Source of the DNA: JAVJSD01 sp040219575
Lineage (GTDB): Bacteria; Planctomycetota; Planctomycetia; Pirellulales; Pirellulaceae
Reading direction: 5' to 3'
Length of the DNA stretch: 19,658 bases
Assembly: GCA_040219575.1 (NCBI GenBank)
Contig: JAVJSD010000103.1
Span: forward strand, 1 to 19,658
The notes beneath the pieces were generated by a model. It did not search any database. It saw only the letters and a program-made list of their open reading frames with translations, and was not told the DNA's origin. The stretch's first letter is position 1; each line of letters starts with the position of its first letter. A program made the translations under genes and the position numbers. Shown piece after piece: positions 8,499 through 16,777 of the stretch.

Positions 8499-9602
8499 AT
8501 GAAAGCCATCGCCGTTCGTCCCGGCATCGCCGACAGCGTCCATCTGGCCGAACTTCCCAGGCCGCGACTCGAGGATATTCCCGACGGCCGGGGCGTGATG
8601 GTGAAGGTGCTCAAGGTGGGCGTCGACGCCACCGACCGGGAGATCAACGACGCCCTCTACGGCGCCGCCCCGCCCGGGTTCGATTTTCTGACGCTGGGGC
8701 ACGAATCGTTCGGCATCGTCACCGAGGTCGGCCCGAAGGTCCGCCGCGTGAAGCCGGGCGACTACGTCTGCGCGACGGTCCGCCGGCCGGGCGGTTCGAT
8801 CTACGATCAGATCGGCACCTACGACATGACCAGCGAGGAGGTGTACTACGAGCGCGGCATCAACCTGCTGCACGGTTTTTTGACCGAATCGTTCGTCGAC
8901 GCCGAGGACTACATCGTCCGCGTGCCCAAGGGTCTGAAGCATCTGCACGTGTTGATGGAGCCGGTCAGCGTGTGCGCCAAGGCGGTGCAGCAGGCGTATG
9001 AAGTGCAGCGGCGGATGAAGGTCTGGCGGCCGCGGATCGCCTACGTGCTGGGGGCCGGGCAGATCGGCCTGTTGTCGACGATGCTGCTGCGTCTGCGGGG
9101 GTTGGAGGTTTACACGCTGGCCCGCAGCAAGCCGCCCACGCTCAACAGCGAGATCGTCGAGGCGATGGAGGCGACGTACATCAGCACCAGCGAGACGCCG
9201 ATGAAGGAGCTCGCCGCCAAGGTGGGCAAGGCCGATTTGATCGTCGACGCCACCGGTTCGAGCGTGGTGGCCTTCGACAGCATGAGCGTGCTGGGGCATA
9301 ACGGCGTGCTGGTCTGGACCAGCATCACCGGCGGCGATCATCATATGCAGGTCCCCTCGGACCGCATCAACATCGACTGGGTGCTGGGCAACAAGCTGCT
9401 GCTGGGCACCGTGAACGCCAACCGCGAGCACTTCGAAGCGGGCATCCGGGACCTGGCGCTGGGCGAGATGATGTACCCGGGCGTGATCGAGCGCATCCTC
9501 ACGCATCCGGTCGACGGCCTCGACGGCTACCAGGAGATGATCCGCCTGTTGGTCGAAGAGAAGTCGGCCCTGAAAGTGTGGGTCAACGTGGCCGAGGAGT
9601 GA
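8499..9602 (+). CDS. Glucose 1-dehydrogenase-like medium-chain dehydrogenase
   Basis: A 367-residue member of the medium-chain dehydrogenase/reductase superfamily, closest by eye to archaeal glucose 1-dehydrogenases (MKAIAVRPG start, TVRRPGGSIYD, YYERGI, DYIVRVPKGL, MEPVSV). It would oxidise a sugar such as glucose with NAD(P). The catalytic domain has H68-E69 (LGHESFG) and E154 (MEPVSV). The position normally held by a zinc-binding cysteine is D43 (VGVDATD), as in the Haloferax enzyme. The four cysteines of the structural zinc lobe are missing; only one Cys lies in that stretch. The nucleotide-binding fold has GAGQIG (185-190). The ATG at 8499 has no clear ribosome site upstream. It is convergent with fusA. 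The dehydrogenase family is safe; the exact sugar substrate is not. Confidence 0.8.
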   Translation: MKAIAVRPGIADSVHLAELPRPRLEDIPDGRGVMVKVLKVGVDATDREINDALYGAAPPGFDFLTLGHESFGIVTEVGPKVRRVKPGDYVCATVRRPGGSIYDQIGTYDMTSEEVYYERGINLLHGFLTESFVDAEDYIVRVPKGLKHLHVLMEPVSVCAKAVQQAYEVQRRMKVWRPRIAYVLGAGQIGLLSTMLLRLRGLEVYTLARSKPPTLNSEIVEAMEATYISTSETPMKELAAKVGKADLIVDATGSSVVAFDSMSVLGHNGVLVWTSITGGDHHMQVPSDRINIDWVLGNKLLLGTVNANREHFEAGIRDLALGEMMYPGVIERILTHPVDGLDGYQEMIRLLVEEKSALKVWVNVAEE

Positions 9603-9617
9603 CGCGCGGTGATTGCG

Positions 9618-9747
9618 GGAATCAAGCGCGAGCCCGTAGCGTCAGCAAGGGTGCCCGTGACAAGCCGCACCGCGACGCCAAAGGGGAGCGCGGATCCACG
9701 CGGGGATTCGCTGCATGCCGCCGCGCGGCGCTGGGATAAACCCAGCG
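9618..9747. repeat. Probable dispersed intergenic repeat with hairpin
   Basis: The gap after the dehydrogenase contains agcccgtagcgtcagcaag (about 9630-9648), the stretch caagccgcaccgcgacgcc (about 9662-9680) and a hairpin cgctggg-ataaa-cccagcg (9729-9747). From memory, blocks like these recur between genes in Pirellulales genomes. Within this window they occur once, so the repeat status is inferred. The hairpin could end transcription of the dehydrogenase gene. Confidence 0.35.
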
Positions 9748-9784
9748 GCTCCACCGGTTTACCAATGCCGGCGGCATCGGCCGC

Positions 9785-9818
9785 AAAAAAAACAGGCCGC
9801 CCCGGAGGACGGCCTGTT
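9785..9818 (-). terminator. Intrinsic terminator of fusA
   Basis: A 9-bp perfect stem (9791-9799, aacaggccg, with 9810-9818) lies 35 bases after the fusA stop. On the minus strand it is followed by a run of T formed by the A-tract at 9785-9792. This is the textbook layout of a Rho-independent terminator reading leftwards. Confidence 0.85.
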
Positions 9819-9852
9819 GGAATTCTTGATGGGGACCTGACGCGAGTCGCGG

Positions 9853-11943
9853 CTACTTGGCGCCGACGAGTTGGGCCTTTTTGACCTCGGCGACGATCTC
9901 TTCCTGGATGGAGTTGGGCACCCGCTTGTAGCGGGAGAGCTCCATCGAGAACACGCCCTGGCCCTGCGTCATGCTCCGCAGGTCGGTGGCGTAGCCGAAC
10001 GTCTCGGCCAGCGGCACCTCGCATTCGATCGAGGCCGTGCCTTCCCGCATGTCGGTCTGGATGATGATGCCGCGGCGGGAGGTGATGTCGCCGGCGATCG
10101 CGCCCTGATAGGTCTCGGGGCACTCGATCTCGATCTTCATCACCGGCTCGAGCAGCACCGGCTTGCTGTCGCGGAACGTTTCGCGGAAGCAATCGCGGGC
10201 GGCGATCTGGAACGCGCGGTCGCTACTGTCCACTTCGTGGTAGCTGCCGTCGCTGACGATCATCTTCACCAGCACCACCGGGAACTCGGCGATCGGGCCT
10301 TTCCCCAGGGAGTCGCGGAAGCCCTTCTCGATCGAGGGGATGTACTGCTTGGGAATCCGGCCGCCGACGATCTTCTCCTCGAAGATGAACTTCTCTTCCG
10401 AGTCGTCGGGGAGCGGCTCCATCGTGCCCACGATGTGGGCGTACTGGCCGCTGCCGCCCGTCTGCTTCTTGTGCTTGTAGTTGAACTCGACCACGCGCGA
10501 GGGGGCCTCGCGGTAGCTGACCTTGGGCGGGCCGACTTCCACCTGCACGCCGTATTCGCGGCGAATGCGTTCGATGTAGATGTCCAGATGCAGCTCGCCC
10601 ATGCCGGCGATGAGGATCTCGCCCGTCTCCTGGTCGCTCATGACGCGGAAGGTGGGGTCTTCCTTGCGGAAGCGGGCCAGCGCCTTGCCGAGCTTGTCGC
10701 CGTCGCTGCGGCCGATCGGCGAGACGGCGACCTTGATGACCGGCTCGGGCACGAACATGCTTTCCAGCGTGCAGAACTTCGTTTCCGAGGCGTAAGTGTC
10801 GCCGCTGGCCGCGTCGATGCCCATCACGGCCACGATATCGCCGGCCGAGGCCGAGTCGATCTCCTCGCGCTTGTCGGAGTGCATTCGCACGATGCGGCTG
10901 AAGCGCTCCTTCTTGCCGGTTCGCTGATTGAAGTACAGCTCGCCCTTGGTCATCCGGCCCTGATAGATGCGGACGAACGTCAACTGTCCGTAGGGATCGT
11001 CGGTGATCTTGAAGGCCATGCAGACCAGCGTCTTTTCGGCGTCGGGCTCGAGCGGGATCCGCTCTTCGGGATTCTCCCAACTGCGGGCCTTGATCTCGCG
11101 CTCCAGCGGCGAAGGCAGGTAGCGGACCACCGCGTCTAGCAGCGGCTGCACGCCCTTGTTGCGATAGGCCGTGCCCAGGAACACCGGCGTGGCGTCCTGT
11201 TGCTGGACGGCGTTCTTCACCACGCTGTGGATCAATTCCTCGGCGACCTCTTCCTCGCTGAGCAGCAGTTCCATCAGTTCGTCGCTGTACATGGCGAGCG
11301 ATTCGAGCATCTGCTGCCGGGCGGCGGTCGCCTCCTCGAGCATGTCGGCGGGGATCTCCGCCTCGCGGACCGTCTCCCCTTCGTTGCCGTCGAAGTGCAG
11401 CGACTTCATCGTCACCAGGTCGATGATGCCCTTGAACGTTTCGCCCGCGCCGATGGGAAGCTGCATCAGGATGGCGTCGGCGCCCAACTTTTCGCGAAGC
11501 TGCTTGCAGACGCGATGCGGATCGGCGCCGGTGCGGTCCATCTTGTTGATGAACGCCAGGCGGGGGATGTGGTAGCGCTTCATCTGGCGGTCGACGGTCA
11601 TCGACTGCGACTGCACGCCGCCGACGGCGCACAGCACCAGCACCGCCCCGTCCAGCACGCGCAGGCTGCGCTCCACCTCGACCGTGAAATCGACGTGGCC
11701 CGGGGTGTCGATCAGATTGATTTGATGTTCCTGCCACTCGACCGTGGTGGCGGCGCTGGTGATCGTGATCCCGCGCTCGCGCTCCAGGTCCATGTGGTCC
11801 ATGGTCGCTCCGCTTCCTCCCCCGTGGACCTCCTCCATCTTGTGGATACGGCCCGAGTAAAACAGCACCCGCTCGCTGAGGGTGGTCTTTCCGGAGTCGA
11901 TGTGGGCGGAAATGCCGATGTTGCGGAGTTTCTCGAGTTTCAT
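9853..11943 (-). CDS. fusA: Translation elongation factor G, mitochondrial/spd-like type
   Basis: A 696-residue EF-G, the GTPase that moves tRNA and mRNA through the ribosome after peptide bond formation. Motifs: G1 AHIDSGKTT (13-21), switch region ERGITITSAATT, G3 DTPGH, G4 NKMD, then domains II-V including GEILIAGMGELHLDIYIER. The N-terminal pattern IGISAHIDSGKTTLSERVLF with YSGRIHKMEEVHGG resembles mitochondrial EF-G1 and the related EF-G subfamily known from spirochaetes, planctomycetes and some deltaproteobacteria. It differs from the AHIDAGKTTTTERILFYTG of ordinary bacterial fusA. The start is the ATG at 11943 (MKLEKLRNIG); the in-frame extension to 12087 is low-complexity and non-homologous. 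It stands alone, without rpsL/rpsG/tuf neighbours, and has its own terminator. Confidence 0.95.
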   Translation of the reverse strand: MKLEKLRNIGISAHIDSGKTTLSERVLFYSGRIHKMEEVHGGGSGATMDHMDLERERGITITSAATTVEWQEHQINLIDTPGHVDFTVEVERSLRVLDGAVLVLCAVGGVQSQSMTVDRQMKRYHIPRLAFINKMDRTGADPHRVCKQLREKLGADAILMQLPIGAGETFKGIIDLVTMKSLHFDGNEGETVREAEIPADMLEEATAARQQMLESLAMYSDELMELLLSEEEVAEELIHSVVKNAVQQQDATPVFLGTAYRNKGVQPLLDAVVRYLPSPLEREIKARSWENPEERIPLEPDAEKTLVCMAFKITDDPYGQLTFVRIYQGRMTKGELYFNQRTGKKERFSRIVRMHSDKREEIDSASAGDIVAVMGIDAASGDTYASETKFCTLESMFVPEPVIKVAVSPIGRSDGDKLGKALARFRKEDPTFRVMSDQETGEILIAGMGELHLDIYIERIRREYGVQVEVGPPKVSYREAPSRVVEFNYKHKKQTGGSGQYAHIVGTMEPLPDDSEEKFIFEEKIVGGRIPKQYIPSIEKGFRDSLGKGPIAEFPVVLVKMIVSDGSYHEVDSSDRAFQIAARDCFRETFRDSKPVLLEPVMKIEIECPETYQGAIAGDITSRRGIIIQTDMREGTASIECEVPLAETFGYATDLRSMTQGQGVFSMELSRYKRVPNSIQEEIVAEVKKAQLVGAK

Positions 11944-12435
11944 GGTCGGGAGACGATGGCTAGCGTTGCTTGCGCACAATGGGAGTGCGGCAAAACCAAG
12001 GGAATTGGGAAAAAACACGGCAGGAGAGGGTCCCGCCCCGGCTGGCAGGCGCGGCGGAAAGGGTGGGCAACCACTCCGCCATTCCAACTCATCTTAATCC
12101 ATTTCGTCGCGGGGAAAAGGTCAGATTAGGCGAAGTTTAGCCAAGAGGGACCTTTTTCATTGGATTTTCATCGCAGCAAGCCTCCCACAGCGCCAGAATC
12201 CGCCCGCGAACGGTTGGACACGCCCTGCTGCTCCGCGGTTCGCATTGCATGTCCGCTCGGCGGCCCGTGCCGCTTCACGCCGTCGCATGGCCGCCCTCGG
12301 CCGTGAAGGTGCGCCAGCGATTGATCGACCTGCCAGAGTTTTCCACGTTTCCCGCGACGCAAGCGCCCGCCGGCGTTCTCCCGGCTTCCCGCACGGGCCA
12401 GGGGCCCATGCCACTTTCGATCCTGCGATTCTCGC
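11944..12435. other. Long leader region of fusA, no gene recognised
   Basis: 492 bases between the stop of the TPR gene and the fusA start, both minus-strand genes. Open frames in it lack motifs and appear random. The A/T-richer part (about 12085-12170) is the most likely place for the fusA promoter, which would give a leader over 100 bases long. I see no unambiguous -35/-10 pair, riboswitch or attenuator. Confidence 0.4.
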
Positions 12436-13545
12436 TCAGTTCGAAGGCTTCAGCGAGAACTGCTCGTAGGGCTTCCCCTCGGCGTACAGCGCCTGCCGTT
12501 TGGTGAGCACCTCCTGCTCCGACTCGGGGGCCTTCTTGATCGCCTGGGCGATCGCCTGCTTGGCCTTTTCGAAGTCGCCGACGCGGGCCTGCGCGGCCGC
12601 CAGGGTGTCGAGATACTGATAGTTCCCGTCGCCGTCGAGTTCGATGGCCCGCTCCGCGGCGGCTACCGCCCGCTCGGGATTGCGGAACGCCTCCAGCGGG
12701 CAAGTAGCCATCAGCCAGGCCCCGCTCTGGTAGGCGCGGCCCAACTGGTCGTCAATGGCGATCGCCGCCAGGTAGTCGTCGGCGGCGCGGTCCCATTGTC
12801 CGCGACGGTGGTAGGCGTCGCCCCGGTTGGCCAGCGCCTCGGCGTTGCGCGGCTGCAGTCGCACGGCGCGATCGTAATACAGCAGCGCCCGGGGGTAGTC
12901 CTTCTGCACGAAATAGGCGTGCCCCAGCGAGGTCACCGCGCCGAAGTCGTTGGGAGAGAGCCGCAGCACTTGCAGGTAATCGGCGATCGCCTTGTCGTAG
13001 TCGCCCAACTGGTAGAAGATCTCGCCGCGGTTGAACCAGGCATTGGCGTCGTCGGGCGTCAGGCGAAGGGCGGTGCTCATGTCGGCCGCGGCGTCTTCCA
13101 GTCGCCCCATTTGGGCGTAGCTCACGCCGCGATTCACAAACCGCTTGCCGTGCTGCTGGTCGAGCTTGAGCGAGGCCTCGAAATCGGAAAGCGCCTCCGC
13201 GGCGAGTTTCGCGGCCGACGGCTCCGTCTCGGCCTCGGCCATCTGATCGACCAGCACCTCGCCGCGGCGGTTGTAGGCCCAGGCCAACAAGGTCTGCAGG
13301 TACTTCGCCGACGCTTCGGTCAATTGCTGCTCGCGAGCCTTTTCGATCTGGCTGATGATGTCGCCGAACTGCTCCGCCGACTTGGCGGCCTTCGTCTGGT
13401 TGTAGATGTCGGCGACGGTCTGCTTTTCGTCGAAGCCGCCCTCCTGCTCCTGCGACCAGGAAGTGGAACCAACCGCCAACACCAGGGCGGCGGCCACCGC
13501 CAGAAACCAGGGGCGACACACGGCAACGAACCGACGAACAGACAT
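12436..13545 (-). CDS. Exported TPR-repeat protein
   Basis: A 369-residue protein with a Sec-type signal (MSVRRFVAVCRPWFLAVAAALVLAV, about 1-28, cut probably near STSWSQ), so it acts outside the cytoplasm. The body is mainly tetratricopeptide repeats, clearly at about 135-275: GKRFVNRGVSYAQMGRLEDA, ANAWFNRGEIFYQLGDYDKA, FGAVTSLGHAYFVQKDYPRA and AEALANRGDAYHRRGQWDRA. Weaker repeats flank these. Such repeats make protein-binding scaffolds; there is no enzyme motif. The ATG at 13545 was chosen because GGAGGAAG lies a few bases upstream and a signal peptide begins at once. The extension to 13680 has neither. It lies downstream of the thioredoxin/NHL gene on the same strand, 201 bases apart, so co-expression is possible but not certain. 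Confidence 0.85.
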   Translation of the reverse strand: MSVRRFVAVCRPWFLAVAAALVLAVGSTSWSQEQEGGFDEKQTVADIYNQTKAAKSAEQFGDIISQIEKAREQQLTEASAKYLQTLLAWAYNRRGEVLVDQMAEAETEPSAAKLAAEALSDFEASLKLDQQHGKRFVNRGVSYAQMGRLEDAAADMSTALRLTPDDANAWFNRGEIFYQLGDYDKAIADYLQVLRLSPNDFGAVTSLGHAYFVQKDYPRALLYYDRAVRLQPRNAEALANRGDAYHRRGQWDRAADDYLAAIAIDDQLGRAYQSGAWLMATCPLEAFRNPERAVAAAERAIELDGDGNYQYLDTLAAAQARVGDFEKAKQAIAQAIKKAPESEQEVLTKRQALYAEGKPYEQFSLKPSN

Positions 13546-13551
13546 GGGAAA

Positions 13552-13559
13552 CTTCCTCC
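13552..13559 (-). promoter_or_regulatory. Shine-Dalgarno site of the TPR gene
   Basis: Minus-strand CTTCCTCC complement reads GGAGGAAG and ends 6 bases before the ATG at 13543-13545. It is one of the few strong ribosome sites in the window and fixes the start. Confidence 0.7.
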
Positions 13560-13634
13560 CGGGGACGATGGAGAGCGGGCGAATAAGAATCGACAAGGCC
13601 GGCGTCCGAGCCAACCCATTGTTTGCGCTGGTGC

Positions 13635-13640
13635 AGTATA
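13635..13640 (-). promoter_or_regulatory. Candidate -10 element (TATACT) upstream of the TPR gene
   Basis: TATACT on the minus strand, about 90 bases before the TPR start, sits in the only AT-rich patch of the gap. Upstream is a possible weak -35 (TCTTGC, 15 bases away). The spacing is short, so this is tentative. Confidence 0.25.
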
Positions 13641-13746
13641 AATTGAGACGAATCGGCAAGACAGACCGATTTGCGCGCACCCCGCGGGGCCCGCGGATGG
13701 AGAACCGAGGCCTACTTCGAGGGTGGTCGCCACGCGTGCGACCGCC

Positions 13747-16080
13747 TCAATTCTCCACGCGGTGGGGAAGCGTGGCGACGGCGGCCTTGGCGTCGTCGGC
13801 GACGACCAGCGGCACCGTCCACACGACCGCGCCCACCTTGCACAGCCCCTGATCGCCTTCCTGGCAGTAGTAGTAGTTCATCGAGACCTCCAGCGTCTCC
13901 TTGCCGACGCCGCTGACCGGCAGCGACACCTGAAACGCCTTGGCGGGAGGTGCAAGCTTGACGAACTTGCCGATGCCGTCCGCGGCCACCACGCCGCCTT
14001 CCAGCTTCGATTCGACATAGTATCCCATCGGCGCCAACTCGTTGACCTTCCATCCCACAGGAAGTTCAAGCTTCACGTCGAGCGCCACCTTGCCGTCGAC
14101 CGGACGGACGGTCTGCGCCGCGAGCGGGATCTTGGCCGCGCCGGGGAAGGTCGGCTTGGTTTCCTTCTTGGGCGGCGACGGCGGGCTTAAGCCGGCGATC
14201 GCCAGCGTGCTCACCTTTCCGGTAGCCAGATCGACCGTGCGGATGGCGTGGTTGTTAGTGTCGGCCACGTACAGCTTGCCGCCGGCCAGCGTGATCCCGG
14301 CCGGTTCGTCGAACGTCCCTTCCTTATCGCTGAAGCCCGGACGGCCGTAGCTCTGTTCAACTTCTCGCTCGACGCCGGTCAGCGGGCTGACTTCGCGCAC
14401 CTTGCGGACTTCCCTGACGCCGGCCAGCGTCGAAACGACGCCCGTGCTGGCGTCCACCACGCGAATCGCGTTGTTGTAGGTGTCGGCCACGTAGATCTTG
14501 CCGTCGTGGTAGACCACGCCGAGCGCATGCTGCAAAAGCGCCGCGCCGGGCGGGCCGTCCTCGAAGCCGAACTTGAACAGTCGTCCGAACGGCTCGGCCT
14601 GCGTGCCGACGACCGTGCGCACCTCGCCCGCGGGATCGAAGGGAACCGCCCGGATCGAACTCCCTTCACTGTCGGCGACGTACAGCCAGGTGCCGTCGGA
14701 GGTCAGGCCGCTCGGCTGCGCGAAACTCGAAAAGCCTTCCGCGTAGGGCCGACGGGGAACCAGCGGGCCATCGACGATGTCCTCGCGGCCGTTGCCGGCG
14801 TAGGGACCGATCTCTCGACCGTCGAGCGTCATCCGCCAGATCTGATGGGGACCGGCCATGGCGATGTACAGGAACTTGCCGCGAATCCACAGCGCCCAAG
14901 GGCTGTTAACGGCGGTCTCCAGCGGTTTGCCGATCCAACGCTTGGGCAATTCGTCGATCGTGGCCGTGGGGCCGAGTCGATCGATTCCCGGCCAGGGAGA
15001 TCGACCTTGCTCGCCGGTGCCCGCGATGGTTGTGACCTGCTTCTTCTTCAGGTCGACCAGCCGCAGCAGGTGGTTTTCGGTGTCGGCGACGTACAGCATG
15101 TCGCCGTCGAGCACCATGCCTTGGGGATGATCGAACTGCGCCGTGGCGAAGTCGCCGTCGCTGCTGCCGATTTCTCCCGAGCCGATCGTCTCGATCAGCT
15201 TGCCGTCGAGGGACGAAACGACCAGCCGGTTGTGGTTGCTGTCGGCGATGAACAGGCGACCTCCCGGTTCGTCGGCCAGCACCTTGCCGGGGAACCGCAG
15301 CGGCGTCTTCTTGGCGGTATAGTGTTCCAGTTCGAATCGCAGCGGCTTCTCGTCGAGCAATCCCTGGGCGCGATAGTAGGGGATGGCGGCTTTAAGAACC
15401 GTATCGATGTCCTCGAACTGCGTCTCTCCCTGCTTGCCCCATACCGCTTTCCCCTCGGGGTCGAGCATCAGCAGCGTCGGCCAACTGCTGACGCCGTACG
15501 TCTGCCAGACCTCGTGATTGGGATCGTTCAGCACCGGGTGTTCGATCTCGTATCGCAACACGGCATCGCGGATGTTCTCGGCCTCTTTCTCGGTTTCGAA
15601 CTTGGCCGAGTGAACGCCGATCACGACGAGGTTGTTGGGATACGCCTTCTCGGCTTTCTTCAACTCCGGCAGCACGTGCATGCAATTAATGCAGCAGTAG
15701 GTCCAGAAGTCGAGCAGGACGAACTTGCCCCGCAAGTCGCGCTTCTTTAGCGGTTTGGTGTTGATCCACTCGGCGTCCTGGGGAAACTCCGGCGTATCGA
15801 ACCGCCGCGTGAACGGATCCCGAGGGTCTCCGGCCGGAGCGGCTTCCCCGGCGGGAGCGGCTTCCTTGGCGGGGGCGGGTTCCTTGGGTGGACCCACCTG
15901 GGCGAGCTGGTCGCCTCGATCTTCCGAATCGTTCACCGTCTTGTCCTGCGGATTGGCGGTCTCGCCGACCTGTTGCGAAGCAACCGGGTTCACGCAAGCG
16001 GTTCCCCAAAAAACGAGAACCGCCGCGAGGATTGCGACGAACGTTTTGCGAATCGGTGCGGCGGGCGGCGCTGGCGGCAT
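13747..16080 (-). CDS. Exported thioredoxin-like/NHL-propeller protein (NHLRC2-like)
   Basis: A 777-residue protein with three parts. The N-terminal hydrophobic segment (about 14-29) ends in FWGTAC, so it is either a signal peptide or a weak lipobox with Cys near 30. A Pro/Ala/Glu-rich linker follows. A thioredoxin-like domain (about 95-245) carries WTYCCINC, with cysteines near 130, 131 and 134, and the cis-Pro loop SSWPTLLML. A beta-propeller (about 260-640) has NHL repeats such as MLYVADTENHLLRLVDL, IYVADTYNNAIRVVD and LYVADTNNHAIRTVDL. A C-terminal beta domain ends with YYYCQEGDQGLCKVG. This arrangement and the CCINC motif match animal NHLRC2 and its bacterial relatives. A redox or scaffold role in the envelope is inferred. 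Two ATGs adjoin (16083 and 16080); CAGGAG spaces better to the second, which I chose. Confidence 0.88.
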   Translation of the reverse strand: MPPAPPAAPIRKTFVAILAAVLVFWGTACVNPVASQQVGETANPQDKTVNDSEDRGDQLAQVGPPKEPAPAKEAAPAGEAAPAGDPRDPFTRRFDTPEFPQDAEWINTKPLKKRDLRGKFVLLDFWTYCCINCMHVLPELKKAEKAYPNNLVVIGVHSAKFETEKEAENIRDAVLRYEIEHPVLNDPNHEVWQTYGVSSWPTLLMLDPEGKAVWGKQGETQFEDIDTVLKAAIPYYRAQGLLDEKPLRFELEHYTAKKTPLRFPGKVLADEPGGRLFIADSNHNRLVVSSLDGKLIETIGSGEIGSSDGDFATAQFDHPQGMVLDGDMLYVADTENHLLRLVDLKKKQVTTIAGTGEQGRSPWPGIDRLGPTATIDELPKRWIGKPLETAVNSPWALWIRGKFLYIAMAGPHQIWRMTLDGREIGPYAGNGREDIVDGPLVPRRPYAEGFSSFAQPSGLTSDGTWLYVADSEGSSIRAVPFDPAGEVRTVVGTQAEPFGRLFKFGFEDGPPGAALLQHALGVVYHDGKIYVADTYNNAIRVVDASTGVVSTLAGVREVRKVREVSPLTGVEREVEQSYGRPGFSDKEGTFDEPAGITLAGGKLYVADTNNHAIRTVDLATGKVSTLAIAGLSPPSPPKKETKPTFPGAAKIPLAAQTVRPVDGKVALDVKLELPVGWKVNELAPMGYYVESKLEGGVVAADGIGKFVKLAPPAKAFQVSLPVSGVGKETLEVSMNYYYCQEGDQGLCKVGAVVWTVPLVVADDAKAAVATLPHRVEN

Positions 16081-16086
16081 CATTCA

Positions 16087-16092
16087 CTCCTG
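16087..16092 (-). promoter_or_regulatory. Shine-Dalgarno site of the thioredoxin/NHL gene
   Basis: CAGGAG on the minus strand lies 3 bases before the ATG at 16083 and 6 bases before the ATG at 16080. The second spacing is the usual one, so the protein probably begins with a single Met followed by PPAPPAAP. Confidence 0.55.
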
Positions 16093-16760
16093 ACCGACAA
16101 GGGCGTTTACGGTTCCGGCGGGCGGTGATGGTTCCATGGTAGCCGACGGATCGACGCAGGTGAATCATGCACGAAAATTGATATGTCTTGCTTCCGCCGG
16201 AGATTCCTGTCGCGACCGACCCAGCGCCCCTTGCCATTCCAACGGTGCGGCACGAATCTTGCGTGAATTCCGGACAGGTAGCGGAAGCCGCCCGGGTTGC
16301 CCGCGGTTGGTTGATCCGCGGGAAGCGGGCGAGCCGCGCTGCCGAAGCATGCGAAAACGGCCGGCGCCAGCATGGCTGTGCAAGCAGCTGCCGCCGCCCA
16401 TCGGTTTTCATAATCCCCGTCCACGTCGCGGCTTAGGTGACGCCACGGGACGGCGTTGTTGAGTGAGGAAGATTCGGGTATTTCTTGCGATTGCGAAGAC
16501 AACGCATTTTAGGAGTCTACCGCACGCCGCCCCACACCAAAAAGCGCTACGACTTTTCGTCCCGAGTGCCGAAGATTCGTTATAAGTCGTTGTGCGCGCC
16601 GCTAATTCGTCGATGCGGCGTATCGAGAAGTGGGGGAGAAGTTCTCTCGGCCGACCCCAGGGGAAGGCCGGAGGGCCCGATACGTTACAATCAATTGACG
16701 AAAGCACCCCGCAGGGAGATGCTCGACGCCCGGGGGCGGAACCGGGCCCGAACAGACCAG

Positions 16761-16768
16761 GGGGAGGA
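16761..16768 (+). promoter_or_regulatory. Shine-Dalgarno site of the DUF1573 gene
   Basis: GGGGAGGA ends 9 bases before the ATG at 16778, and a signal peptide begins at that ATG. Together they set the start well inside a longer open frame that begins at 16592. Confidence 0.65.
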
Positions 16769-16777
16769 TTCAGCTCG

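Larger units (their letters stand above)
16084..16777. other. Divergent intergenic region between thioredoxin/NHL and DUF1573 genes
   Basis: Nearly 700 bases separating two divergently transcribed genes for exported proteins, so it should hold both promoters. Visible items: an inverted repeat cccgcgg-N9-ccgcggg (16300-16322), an AT-rich patch with gttataag near 16580, and a TACAAT hexamer (16686-16691) some 90 bases before the DUF1573 start that could be a -10 element. No paired -35 is evident. Open frames here have no protein-like motifs, and I found no RNA gene. Confidence 0.4.

Noticed and set aside
9871..11139. 422-codon plus-strand frame opposite fusA
   Set aside because: Antisense to a fully recognisable EF-G; composition is typical of complement-strand artefacts (rich in His, Asp, Leu, Val).
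11944..12087. N-terminal extension of EF-G
   Set aside because: The extra 48 residues are Pro/Ala/Arg-rich without similarity, and EF-G proteins begin close to the G1 motif as at 11943.
14248..15750. 500-codon plus-strand frame opposite the thioredoxin/NHL gene
   Set aside because: Shadow of a gene with clear thioredoxin and NHL motifs; no motif in the antisense product.
16592..16777. N-terminal extension of the DUF1573 protein
   Set aside because: A signal peptide and a strong ribosome site both point to the ATG at 16778.
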